Assembly: GCA_003255745.1 (NCBI GenBank)
Contig: QKYL01000187.1
Span: 1 to 64,000, forward strand
DNA from: Paracoccus saliphilus
GTDB lineage: Bacteria; Pseudomonadota; Alphaproteobacteria; Rhodobacterales; Rhodobacteraceae
Length of the DNA: 64,000 nucleotides
Direction of reading: 5' to 3'
Made by a program: the position numbers and the translations under genes. Every line of letters begins with the position of its first letter. The stretch's first letter is position 1. The notes under the pieces are model-generated. The model saw nothing but the letters and a program-made list of their open reading frames with translations. It ran no database searches and was not told the origin of the DNA. Positions 35,614 through 42,136 of this stretch are shown here, piece after piece.

Positions 35614-37308
35614 ATGACCGACAACCAGACCCCCGACCGCAAGACCCCCCAATCCGCGCCCCGCACCGATGCCGACCGCATCGCCAAGGTGATGGCCCGG
35701 GCCGGCGTTGCCAGCCGCCGCGAGGCCGAGCGGATGATCGTCGAGGGCCGCGTCAGCGTGAACGGCAAGAAGATCGACAGCCCTGCGCTGGACGTCCTGC
35801 CGACCGACCGGATCACCGTCGACGGCAAGAAGCTGGACGAGCCGCAGGAGACGCGGCTGTGGCTGTATTACAAGCCCCTGGGCCTAATCACGTCGGAGAA
35901 CGACGAGCTGGGCCGGCAGACGGTCTTTGATGCGCTGCCGCGTGACATGCCCCGGGTGATCACCGTGGGCCGGCTTGACCTCAACTCCGAAGGTCTGCTG
36001 CTGTTGACCAATGACGGAGAGCTGAAGCGCCGGCTGGAGCTGCCCGCAACGGGTTGGCTGCGGCGCTATCGGGTGCGGGTGAACGGCACGCCGTCGGACA
36101 TGACCTTCGACCCGCTGCGCCGGGGCGTGACCATCGAGGGCGAGGATTTCTCGCCCATGGAGATCAAGCTGGACAGCCAGCAGGGCGCGAATGCCTGGAT
36201 CAGCGTCGGCATCCGCGAGGGCAAGAACCGCGAGATCCGGCGCGCAATGGCGCATGTGGGCCTGCAGGTGAACCGCCTGATCCGCATCGGATATGGCCCC
36301 TTCAAGCTGACGGGCATGGAAAAGAACCAGGTGACCGAGGTCAAGCGCAAGGTCCTGCGCGACCAGCTGGGCGGGTTGCTGACCGGTGAGGTCGACGAGA
36401 AGCCGCGCGAGATGCGCCCCCGCGGTGCCGAAGGCGCGCGGGGCCCGCGCCGCGAGGATCGGGGCGAGGCCGGCGGCGGGCGTGCGTTCGCCGCCAAGCC
36501 CGGCGGGCGCAGCTTTGGCGACCGGCCGTCCCGGCCCCCGCATGACGAGGCCCGCGGCGCTGACCGCTCCGCCCGCAGCTGGGGTGCAAAGCCGGCACAG
36601 CCCGGGGATCGGCCGCGCCCGCAAGGCAAGCCGGGCGAGGGGCGTCCGGCCGCAGCGGATCGTCCGCGGTCGTTCGAGGACAAGCCGCGCTGGAAGAAAT
36701 CCGAGCCATCGGAAGGTCGTCGGTTTGGCGGCGGACAGGACGATCAGCGCCCTGCGCGTTTTGCTTCCAAGCCCGGAGAGGCGCGCAAGCCCTTCGGCAA
36801 GCCCCGTGATGGCGCAACTGAAGCCGACCGAAAGCCTTATGGCAAGCCGCGCCCGGAAGGGGCCGCAGGGGGCCGCCCCGCTTATGATAAACCACGCGCT
36901 GATGGGGGTGGAGGAGGCCGCCCTGCTTATGGCAAGCCTCGCACCGATGGTGCAGAGGGCGGCCGCCCAAGCTATGGCAAGCCCCGTCAGGAGGGGGCGG
37001 AGGCGGGTCGCAAGCCCTATGGCAAGCCCCGTCAGGACGGCGCGGAGGCGGGTCGTAAGCCCCATGGCAAGCCGCGCGGGGATGGATCCGAGGGTGCCGG
37101 CAAGACCTTTGGCGGGGGCCGGCGCGACGGGGCCGATGCGGGCCGCAAGCCTTCCGCAGGTCCCCGCAGCGAAGGTGCCGGCAAGTTCCAGGGCAAGCCG
37201 CGCCCGGCGGGCGGCGGCAAGAACTTTGGCCCGCGCGGTGACCGGCCCGCAGGTGGGCCCCGGCCGGGCGGGAAACCCGGTGGCAAGCCCCGCACGCCAC
37301 GAGGCTGA
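35614..37308 (+). CDS. rluB: RluB-type 23S rRNA pseudouridine synthase with long repetitive tail
   Basis: An N-terminal S4 domain (about residues 20-70; RIAKVMARAGVASRREAERMI) binds RNA, and the RsuA/RluB catalytic core (about 75-250) contains the active-site GRLDLNSEGLLLLTNDG, with Asp as nucleophile, and REGKNREIRRAMAHVG. About 300 residues then follow that are rich in Gly, Arg, Lys, Pro and Ala and repeat units like RKPYGKPR, GRPAYGKPR and EGAEAGRKP. The tail is surely disordered and strongly basic. Relatives also carry tails, but this one exceeds the enzyme in length. GAAGGAG sets the start at 35614. A terminator follows. Confidence 0.92.
   Translation: MTDNQTPDRKTPQSAPRTDADRIAKVMARAGVASRREAERMIVEGRVSVNGKKIDSPALDVLPTDRITVDGKKLDEPQETRLWLYYKPLGLITSENDELGRQTVFDALPRDMPRVITVGRLDLNSEGLLLLTNDGELKRRLELPATGWLRRYRVRVNGTPSDMTFDPLRRGVTIEGEDFSPMEIKLDSQQGANAWISVGIREGKNREIRRAMAHVGLQVNRLIRIGYGPFKLTGMEKNQVTEVKRKVLRDQLGGLLTGEVDEKPREMRPRGAEGARGPRREDRGEAGGGRAFAAKPGGRSFGDRPSRPPHDEARGADRSARSWGAKPAQPGDRPRPQGKPGEGRPAAADRPRSFEDKPRWKKSEPSEGRRFGGGQDDQRPARFASKPGEARKPFGKPRDGATEADRKPYGKPRPEGAAGGRPAYDKPRADGGGGGRPAYGKPRTDGAEGGRPSYGKPRQEGAEAGRKPYGKPRQDGAEAGRKPHGKPRGDGSEGAGKTFGGGRRDGADAGRKPSAGPRSEGAGKFQGKPRPAGGGKNFGPRGDRPAGGPRPGGKPGGKPRTPRG
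36800..37230 (+). repeat. In-frame tandem repeats in the rluB tail
   Basis: The DNA repeats units of roughly 54-60 bases encoding the consensus (R/G)(K/R)P(Y/A/S)(G/D)KPR followed by a short acidic spacer such as QEGAEAG or TDGAEGG. About seven to ten degenerate copies are visible. The frame is kept, so the repeats expand and contract without breaking the gene. Confidence 0.75.
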
Positions 37309-37316
37309 CAGACAGG

Positions 37317-37350
37317 AAAGGCCGGACCTAAAAAGGTCCGGCCTTTTCTT
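37317..37350 (+). terminator. Rho-independent terminator of rluB
   Basis: AAAGGCCGGACCT, an AAAA loop and AGGTCCGGCCTTT form a perfect 13-bp stem followed by TCTTT, 8 bases past the rluB stop. It may also serve hemP, which converges on it from the other strand. Confidence 0.92.
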
Positions 37351-37371
37351 TCAGGCGGGCGAAGCCAGAAC

Positions 37372-37548
37372 TTACTTGGTCAAGATCAGCTTGCCGGCAC
37401 GGGTGATACGCAGCTGATAAACCTGTTCGTCCAGAACGATCAGGGCTTGGTTTCCGCCCTGGGTCAGCTGCGTCGCATCATGCTGAGGAAGCCGGGCCAG
37501 GATCGAGGTTCCGGGGCGGGTGAAATCGGAAGGGCGCGTTGCGGTCAT
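37372..37548 (-). CDS. hemP: Hemin uptake protein HemP
   Basis: A 58-residue cytoplasmic protein of the HemP family, associated with heme uptake genes and usually controlled by iron. Its C-terminus QVYQLRITRAGKLILTK is the diagnostic HemP motif. GAGG precedes the ATG at 37548. No heme receptor or ABC genes are next to it; it stands alone between rluB and znuA. A perfect inverted repeat lies 41 bases upstream and could be its operator. Confidence 0.85.
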   Translation of the reverse strand: MTATRPSDFTRPGTSILARLPQHDATQLTQGGNQALIVLDEQVYQLRITRAGKLILTK

Positions 37549-37588
37549 GATCAGCCTCTTGGGGATAACGCTGGTGATGATGCAAAGC

Positions 37589-37612
37589 TGACAAATTCAT
37601 TCTGGTTTGTCA
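37589..37612. promoter_or_regulatory. Perfect inverted repeat upstream of hemP
   Basis: TGACAAA-N10-TTTGTCA is a perfect 7-base inverted repeat in an AT-rich patch 41 bases upstream of the hemP start. The TTGACA inside it (minus strand) could also serve as a -35 box. The symmetry suggests a dimeric regulator of iron or heme genes; the family (Irr, RirA, Fur) cannot be told from the sequence. Confidence 0.5.
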
Positions 37613-37667
37613 AAGTAAAATAGTCAGGTTTCTGTGCCGCCCATGTATCTTGTTGTTTTCCAGCAGG

Positions 37668-37690
37668 GCAGGGGCCGGAAAGGCCCCTGC
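37668..37690 (-). terminator. Hairpin after znuA
   Basis: GCAGGGGCC and GGCCCCTGC form a perfect 9-bp stem around a GGAAA loop, 8 bases downstream of the znuA stop on the minus strand. There is no clear U tract. Confidence 0.55.
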
Positions 37691-37698
37691 GATTGGTG

Positions 37699-38700
37699 TC
37701 ATTCTGCCTCGAAGCACCCGATGAGGGTCTGGGCCATGTCGGTCAGCAGGCGGTCGTACTGGCCGATGCCATGCTCCAGCGTTCCACCTTCCGGGCTCAG
37801 TTCCCCGCCCAGCCCGACGTTGCTGCCCTCGATCACCGTGTCGATCAGAACTGGGTCATGCGCGTATTCCGGAAAGGCGCAAACGGCCCCCGATTCGGTG
37901 ATCTGCCGGCGGACCTGGTCGATCCGGGCCGCAGAGGGGGTCGAGGCATCGCCCAAGGACACAGGCACGGCTGGCTGCAGCCCGAAATGGTTGGTGAAAT
38001 AGCCATAGGCGTCATGGAAGACGATAAAACGCTGCTCCGCGTGAGGCGCGAGCCGCTGACCCAGCTTGGCATCCAGGTCTGCGATCCTGTCAGCCGCCGC
38101 ATCGGCGTTGGCCTGATAGGTGGCGGCATTTTCAGGGTCGTTCTGCGACAGGGTCGCCGCAATGGCCTTTAGCCAGACTGTGGCATTGTCCGGGTCCAGC
38201 CAGGCATGGGGATCGGTACCGGCATGGCCGTGGTCGCCATGATCCTCGGCATGGGCATGATCGTGGTCGTCATGCTCATGCTCATGCTCGTGTCCGTGAT
38301 CGCCATGTTCGTGGTCGTCATGCCCCTCGTCCACGTGGTCCTGGTGGAGTTCGTCGCCTGCGCCGGCAAAGTCGCGCAAGAACACCCCCGGCACGTCCAG
38401 CAGGCGGACCTGCGCATCTGCATCGACGTTTCCGGCGGCACGGGCCAGCCACGGCGTCAGCGACGGGCCCATCCAAAAGACAAGGTCCGCCGATTGCAGC
38501 GCCTGCGCATCCGACGGGCGCATCTGGTAATGATGCGCGCTGGCGCCGCCCGGCAGCAGCACGCGGACATCGCCCAATTCGCCCATCACTTCCTGGACAA
38601 GGGCGCCCGTCGGCACCAGGTCTGCAACGACACTGGGCACTGCAAGAACGGGACTGGCAGCCAGACAGAGGATCGCTGTGGCAAAGACTGGGCTTCGCAT
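37699..38700 (-). CDS. znuA: Zinc ABC transporter substrate-binding protein
   Basis: Periplasmic high-affinity zinc-binding protein, 333 residues. A signal peptide (residues 1-20, ending LAV/P) is followed by GASAHHYQMRPSDAQAL, whose His is a metal ligand, and a loop of about 50 residues (about 125-175) with more than 15 His interspersed with Asp and Glu, typical of ZnuA. TDPHAWLDPDNA and FIVFHDAYGYF supply the other ligands. AAGGAG precedes the ATG at 38700. It is divergent from zur-znuC-znuB and shares with them a regulatory gap carrying Zur-box-like repeats. Confidence 0.95.
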   Translation of the reverse strand: MRSPVFATAILCLAASPVLAVPSVVADLVPTGALVQEVMGELGDVRVLLPGGASAHHYQMRPSDAQALQSADLVFWMGPSLTPWLARAAGNVDADAQVRLLDVPGVFLRDFAGAGDELHQDHVDEGHDDHEHGDHGHEHEHEHDDHDHAHAEDHGDHGHAGTDPHAWLDPDNATVWLKAIAATLSQNDPENAATYQANADAAADRIADLDAKLGQRLAPHAEQRFIVFHDAYGYFTNHFGLQPAVPVSLGDASTPSAARIDQVRRQITESGAVCAFPEYAHDPVLIDTVIEGSNVGLGGELSPEGGTLEHGIGQYDRLLTDMAQTLIGCFEAE

Positions 38701-38741
38701 CGGGGACTCCTTGGGGTTTGTTGCGATGACCGGGTTCTGTG

Positions 38742-38756
38742 TGTTACAGCATAACA
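38742..38756. promoter_or_regulatory. Zur-box-like inverted repeat, copy 1
   Basis: TGTTA-CAGCA-TAACA is a perfect 5-base inverted repeat in the 97-base gap between divergent znuA and zur. The sequence resembles the AT-rich palindromes (core TGTTAT..ATAACA) bound by Fur-family zinc repressors. It lies 42 bases upstream of znuA and probably controls both directions. Confidence 0.65.
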
Positions 38757-38766
38757 AGTCAACCCG

Positions 38767-38782
38767 GATGTAATAAAGTAAC
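38767..38782. promoter_or_regulatory. Zur-box-like element, copy 2 (weak)
   Basis: GATGTAATAAAGTAAC resembles copy 1 (TGTaA...gTAAC) with imperfect symmetry and lies 16 bases upstream of the zur start. Two sites on one face would suit cooperative binding and autoregulation. Confidence 0.4.
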
Positions 38783-38797
38783 GCCTTGGCGTGAAGG

Positions 38798-39316
38798 ATG
38801 ACCGTGCCCCAGACCGATGACCAGATCGCCGCGACCTTTGCGCCGCATGACCACCGGGAATGCGCGCACCGCGTCCTGGACGAGGCGGCCGAGCGGCTGG
38901 CGGACCAAGGCGCGCGCCTGACCCCGGTGCGGCGGCGGACGCTGGAGATCCTGCTGGAAAGTCACCGCGCCCTGGGCGCCTACGAGGTTCTGGACCGACT
39001 TGCGGCCGAAGGGTTCGGCCGGCAGCCGCCCGTGGCCTATCGCGCACTGGAGTTCCTGGTCCAGCACGGGCTGGCACATCGCCTGCAGCGGCTGAACGCC
39101 TTTGCGGCCTGCCTGCATCCGGGCCATGATCACCACCCGGCCTTCCTGATCTGCCGCAGCTGCCACAAGGTGGCCGAAGCCGCCGCAGCGCCCGTGCGCG
39201 AGGCGCTGACCCACGTGGCCGGGCAGGGCGGGTTCCGGGTCGAGCGGGTGACGATCGAGGCGCTTGGCCTGTGCGCCACTTGCGCGGCCGAAGACGCACC
39301 GGACAGCACGGCATGA
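38798..39316 (+). CDS. zur: Fur-family zinc uptake regulator
   Basis: A 172-residue DNA-binding repressor. The winged-helix part has GARLTPVRRRTLEILLESHRALGAYEVLDRL (in pieces) and PPVAYRALEFLVQHGLAHRL. The metal-binding half has HDHHPAFLICRSCHKVAE, with the first C-x-x-C, and GLCATCA, the second C-x-x-C of the structural zinc site. Genomic placement with znuA, znuC and znuB identifies it as Zur rather than Fur or Irr. It is coupled to znuC by a 4-base overlap. Confidence 0.94.
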   Translation: MTVPQTDDQIAATFAPHDHRECAHRVLDEAAERLADQGARLTPVRRRTLEILLESHRALGAYEVLDRLAAEGFGRQPPVAYRALEFLVQHGLAHRLQRLNAFAACLHPGHDHHPAFLICRSCHKVAEAAAAPVREALTHVAGQGGFRVERVTIEALGLCATCAAEDAPDSTA

Positions 39317-40116
39317 GCGCGCTGATCGAATCGCAGGGCCTGACGATCCATCGGCCCGGCACGTCCGAGCCGGTCCTGACCCGGATCGACTTTCGCATCC
39401 TGCCCGGAGAGATCGTGACCGTCGTGGGGCCCAATGGTTCGGGCAAGTCGTCGCTGATCCGGGCGCTGCTGGGGCATCTGCCGCCGGCCTCGGGGCAGGT
39501 GACGCGGCGAAAGGGCCTGCGCATCGGCTATGTGCCGCAGCGGGTGCAGCTGGACACGGCCATCCCGATGACGGTGCGCCGCTTTCTGTCGCTGCCGCGC
39601 CGCGTGACCGATGCAGAGGCGGAAACGGCTCTTGGGCGCACCGGCGTGCCCGGCTTGGGGCCGCGGCAGCTGACGCAGCTGTCGGGCGGGCAGTTCCAGC
39701 GGGTGCTGCTGGCGCGTGCGCTGCTGAGCCAGCCGCACATGCTGGTTCTGGACGAGCCGACGCAGGGGTTGGACCAACCGGGCATCGTGGCCTTCTACAA
39801 GCTGATCGAGGATGTGCGCCGCGAGACGGGCGCGGCGATCCTGATGGTGAGCCATGACCTGCTGGTGGTGATGCGGTCGTCGGATCGTGTGGTCTGCCTG
39901 AACGGGCATGTCTGCTGCGAGGGGACGCCCCAGCATGTCAGCGGCGCGCCCGAATACCTGGCGCTGTTCGGCGCCGATGCCGAAGGCACGCTGGCGCTGT
40001 ATCGACACAAGCATGACCATGATCATGATCACATGTCGGCCATGCCCGCCCATGCGCACGGTCCCGGCTGCGGCCATGACCACAGCCCGTCCCCCGCAAT
40101 CTCCGGCACGCCCTGA
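39313..40116 (+). CDS. znuC: Zinc ABC transporter ATP-binding protein with His-rich tail
   Basis: ATPase of the ZnuABC importer, 267 residues. Walker A is GPNGSGKSS, the ABC signature LSGGQFQRV, Walker B MLVLDEPTQGLD and the switch His MVSHD. The last 35 residues form a tail with nine His, including HKHDHDHDH and HAHG and GCGHDH, beyond the normal end of the domain, which could bind zinc in the cytoplasm. The start ATG overlaps the zur stop. znuB follows after 25 bases. Confidence 0.94.
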   Translation: MSALIESQGLTIHRPGTSEPVLTRIDFRILPGEIVTVVGPNGSGKSSLIRALLGHLPPASGQVTRRKGLRIGYVPQRVQLDTAIPMTVRRFLSLPRRVTDAEAETALGRTGVPGLGPRQLTQLSGGQFQRVLLARALLSQPHMLVLDEPTQGLDQPGIVAFYKLIEDVRRETGAAILMVSHDLLVVMRSSDRVVCLNGHVCCEGTPQHVSGAPEYLALFGADAEGTLALYRHKHDHDHDHMSAMPAHAHGPGCGHDHSPSPAISGTP

Positions 40117-40141
40117 CGCGTCGCCCCAAGGATCCTGTCAG

Positions 40142-40924
40142 ATGCTAGACGATTTCTTCATGCGCGCCGTGCTGGCGGGGCTTGGGCTGGCCCTGGTGGT
40201 TGGCCCCTTGGGCAGTTTCGTGGTCTGGCGGCGCATGGCCTATTTCGGCGATTCCACGGCCCACGCCGCGATTCTGGGGGTCGCGCTGGCTTTGGCCTTC
40301 GACATCTCGATCTATGCCGGGACGCTGGCGGTGGCGGCGATGATGGCCTGCCTCGTCTCGGCGCTGGTGTCGCGGGGGCAGGCCATGGACACGATGCTGG
40401 GCGTGCTGTCCCATTCGGCGCTGGCCTTCGGGCTTGTGGCGATCAGCTTTGTGCCCGCGGCGCGCACCGACCTCAGCGGCTACCTGTTCGGGGATATTCT
40501 TGCGGTCGGCAGATCCGATCTGGCGCTGATCTGGACGGGATCGGTGCTGGTGCTGGGCCTGCTGGTGCTGCGCTGGCAGCGGCTGGTCACCTCCAGCCTG
40601 AACGAGGAGCTGGCGATGGCCGCGGGCATAGATCCGCGGACCGAGCGGCTGATCCTGTCACTGGCCTTGGCCGTAGTGGTCGCCCTGGCGATTCGAGTGG
40701 TTGGATCTCTGCTGATTTCGGCGCTGCTGATCGTGCCCGCCGCCGCCGCCCGCGGATGGGCCCGCACGCCCGAGCGGATGGCCTTGGGCGCGGGGCTGGT
40801 CGCCGCCGCATCGGTGCTGGCGGGGCTGTGGTCCAGCCTGCGGCTCGACACGCCGGCAGGGCCGTCGATTGTAGCTGCCGCGGCCATTTTTTTCCTTCTG
40901 TCGCAGGCGATGCGGCGCGCCTAG
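40142..40924 (+). CDS. znuB: Zinc ABC transporter permease
   Basis: Inner-membrane permease, 260 residues, with about eight TM helices. FVVWRRMAYFGDSTAHAAILGVALA is the ABC-3 family signature in pieces, and DLSGYLFGDILAVGRSDL and LLISALLIVPAAAAR are further conserved blocks. It completes the zur-znuC-znuB operon. A longer open frame upstream overlaps znuC and was rejected; the ATG at 40142 starts the family. Confidence 0.94.
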   Translation: MLDDFFMRAVLAGLGLALVVGPLGSFVVWRRMAYFGDSTAHAAILGVALALAFDISIYAGTLAVAAMMACLVSALVSRGQAMDTMLGVLSHSALAFGLVAISFVPAARTDLSGYLFGDILAVGRSDLALIWTGSVLVLGLLVLRWQRLVTSSLNEELAMAAGIDPRTERLILSLALAVVVALAIRVVGSLLISALLIVPAAAARGWARTPERMALGAGLVAAASVLAGLWSSLRLDTPAGPSIVAAAAIFFLLSQAMRRA

Positions 40925-41122
40925 TGCCGATTTGCCACATGTCTTCGCGGGCTTTGGAACCCGTGGAACGAAGCCGGTTCGAGCGTGTTGGCCAATATGC
41001 AACAGTGCCCTCGACCCCTCGGCGGATTTGATTCAATGCAGCTTTTCAACCCGCCGGGATTGTGTAACTGTCGCAGCGATGTTGCCGGAAACGGCAGCTT
41101 TCAATCGAAACGGAGCATGATC

Positions 41123-41326
41123 ATGACCAAATTCGCTACTTTCGCTGCCGCTCTCGGCCTGACCGCCACCTCGGCTCTGGCCGGTGGCTACGTCGCCCCC
41201 GTCGTTGAAGTTGAGCCGGTTATCGTCGAAGAGCAAGCCGCCTCGACCAACGCTGGCCTGGTGGTTCCCGCCCTGCTGCTGCTGGGCGTCATCGCCGCCG
41301 TCGCTTCGGACGACGACGACAGCTGA
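41123..41326 (+). CDS. Small exported protein with hydrophobic C-terminal segment and acidic tail
   Basis: A 67-residue protein. A classical signal peptide (MTKFATFAAALGLTATSALA) is followed by GGYVAPVVEVEPVIVEEQ, a short Val/Glu-rich stretch, then a hydrophobic helix (about residues 45-61) and a terminal SDDDDS. CGGAG sets the ATG at 41123. Similar small proteins occur in Rhodobacteraceae, often unassigned; the helix may hold it in the membrane. It is monocistronic with a strong terminator. Function unknown. Confidence 0.75.
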   Translation: MTKFATFAAALGLTATSALAGGYVAPVVEVEPVIVEEQAASTNAGLVVPALLLLGVIAAVASDDDDS

Positions 41327-41359
41327 TATCAAAGCGGATCACCTCGAGGGTCCGTTTTC

Positions 41360-41388
41360 AAAGGGCTGGCCATTGGCCGGCCCTTTTT
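41360..41388 (+). terminator. Rho-independent terminator of the small exported protein gene
   Basis: AAAGGGCTGGCC, an ATT loop and GGCCGGCCCTTT pair with one G-T, followed by TTCC after a run of T. It lies 34 bases past the stop. Confidence 0.85.
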
Positions 41389-41422
41389 CCGTTTCAGTTG
41401 CCGTTTCCCGTTCACGGACATC

Positions 41423-41449
41423 AAAAAACCGGCCACAAAAGGGCCGGTT
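41423..41449 (-). terminator. Rho-independent terminator of the yjbH-yjbF genes
   Basis: On the minus strand AACCGGCC, a 7-base loop and GGCCGGTT are followed by TTTTTT. It lies 28 bases past the yjbF-like stop at 41477. Confidence 0.85.
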
Positions 41450-41476
41450 CTTTGATGTTCTGTGGTGAGCGACCGG

Positions 41477-42136
41477 CTAGGGGCGCAGGGTCTGGATCGT
41501 GACATAGCCCAAGGCCGGTCCAATCCACTGCCGCGATACCGGGATGCGGCCGCCCTGCACCATGTAGTTGTTCTGGAAGCTGATGCCGTGGCCTTCGCAG
41601 CTTTCCACCAGCACGCCGGCATTGGGGCCGGGCGCGGTGCGGCAGGCGAATTGCAGCGGGCGTTCCAGCCCGTCGCCGGAATAATAGCGCATGATGCGGC
41701 TGCCGCTGCCCGAGGCGCCGGCGCGGATCGCGGCTTCCAGTTGCGGCTCGGCGACCGAAAGGTCATTGCCCAGGCCGCGCGTGCCCACCAACAGCCCGTC
41801 ACGCAGGATCACCGCCTCTTCGGCTGGCGTCATAAAGGTGCGCATAGGTCCATTTTGGCCGGTCATGGCCATGATCTGCGTGCGGCCCAGATTCTCGAAC
41901 CCCGCCTGGATCAGCGGGCCGGGATTTACGCGCAGCGCCTCGGCCACGGTATCCTGCGGCGACCGTGCCGGTGCGGCGGGGGCATCGGGCGCGCGGCGCG
42001 CCGCGACGGCCTGCGTCGCCGTCTGCGCCAGGATCGCCAGCGGACCTGCGCCGCCTTCGTCTGCCGAAGTGTTGCCGCAAGCGGACAGGCCGGCCAGCAT
42101 CGCCGCTGCCAGCGTGATCTTGACGGTGCCGTTCAT
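41477..42136 (-). CDS. yjbF: YjbF family lipoprotein
   Basis: A 219-residue outer-membrane-directed lipoprotein; the lipobox LSAC gives Cys at about residue 20. The body matches the YjbF/GfcB group in AILRDGLLVGTRGLGNDL, RIMRYYSGDGLERPLQFACR and CEGHGISFQNNYMVQGGRIPVSRQWIGP (in pieces). In E. coli the yjbEFGH genes take part in making or exporting an exopolysaccharide. The start ATG overlaps the yjbH-like stop by 4 bases, which supports the assignment. Confidence 0.8.
   Translation of the reverse strand: MNGTVKITLAAAMLAGLSACGNTSADEGGAGPLAILAQTATQAVAARRAPDAPAAPARSPQDTVAEALRVNPGPLIQAGFENLGRTQIMAMTGQNGPMRTFMTPAEEAVILRDGLLVGTRGLGNDLSVAEPQLEAAIRAGASGSGSRIMRYYSGDGLERPLQFACRTAPGPNAGVLVESCEGHGISFQNNYMVQGGRIPVSRQWIGPALGYVTIQTLRP

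Noticed and set aside
36800..37230. Possible CRISPR array
   Set aside because: The repeats are degenerate, of varying spacing and in frame within rluB, with no unique spacers.
36341..37300. Long frames opposite the rluB tail
   Set aside because: They arise from the biased, repetitive rluB codons; no start signal and no protein features.
38206..38754. Open frame on the plus strand opposite znuA rich in Met, Val and His
   Set aside because: It is the complement of the ZnuA His-rich loop and lacks a ribosome site.
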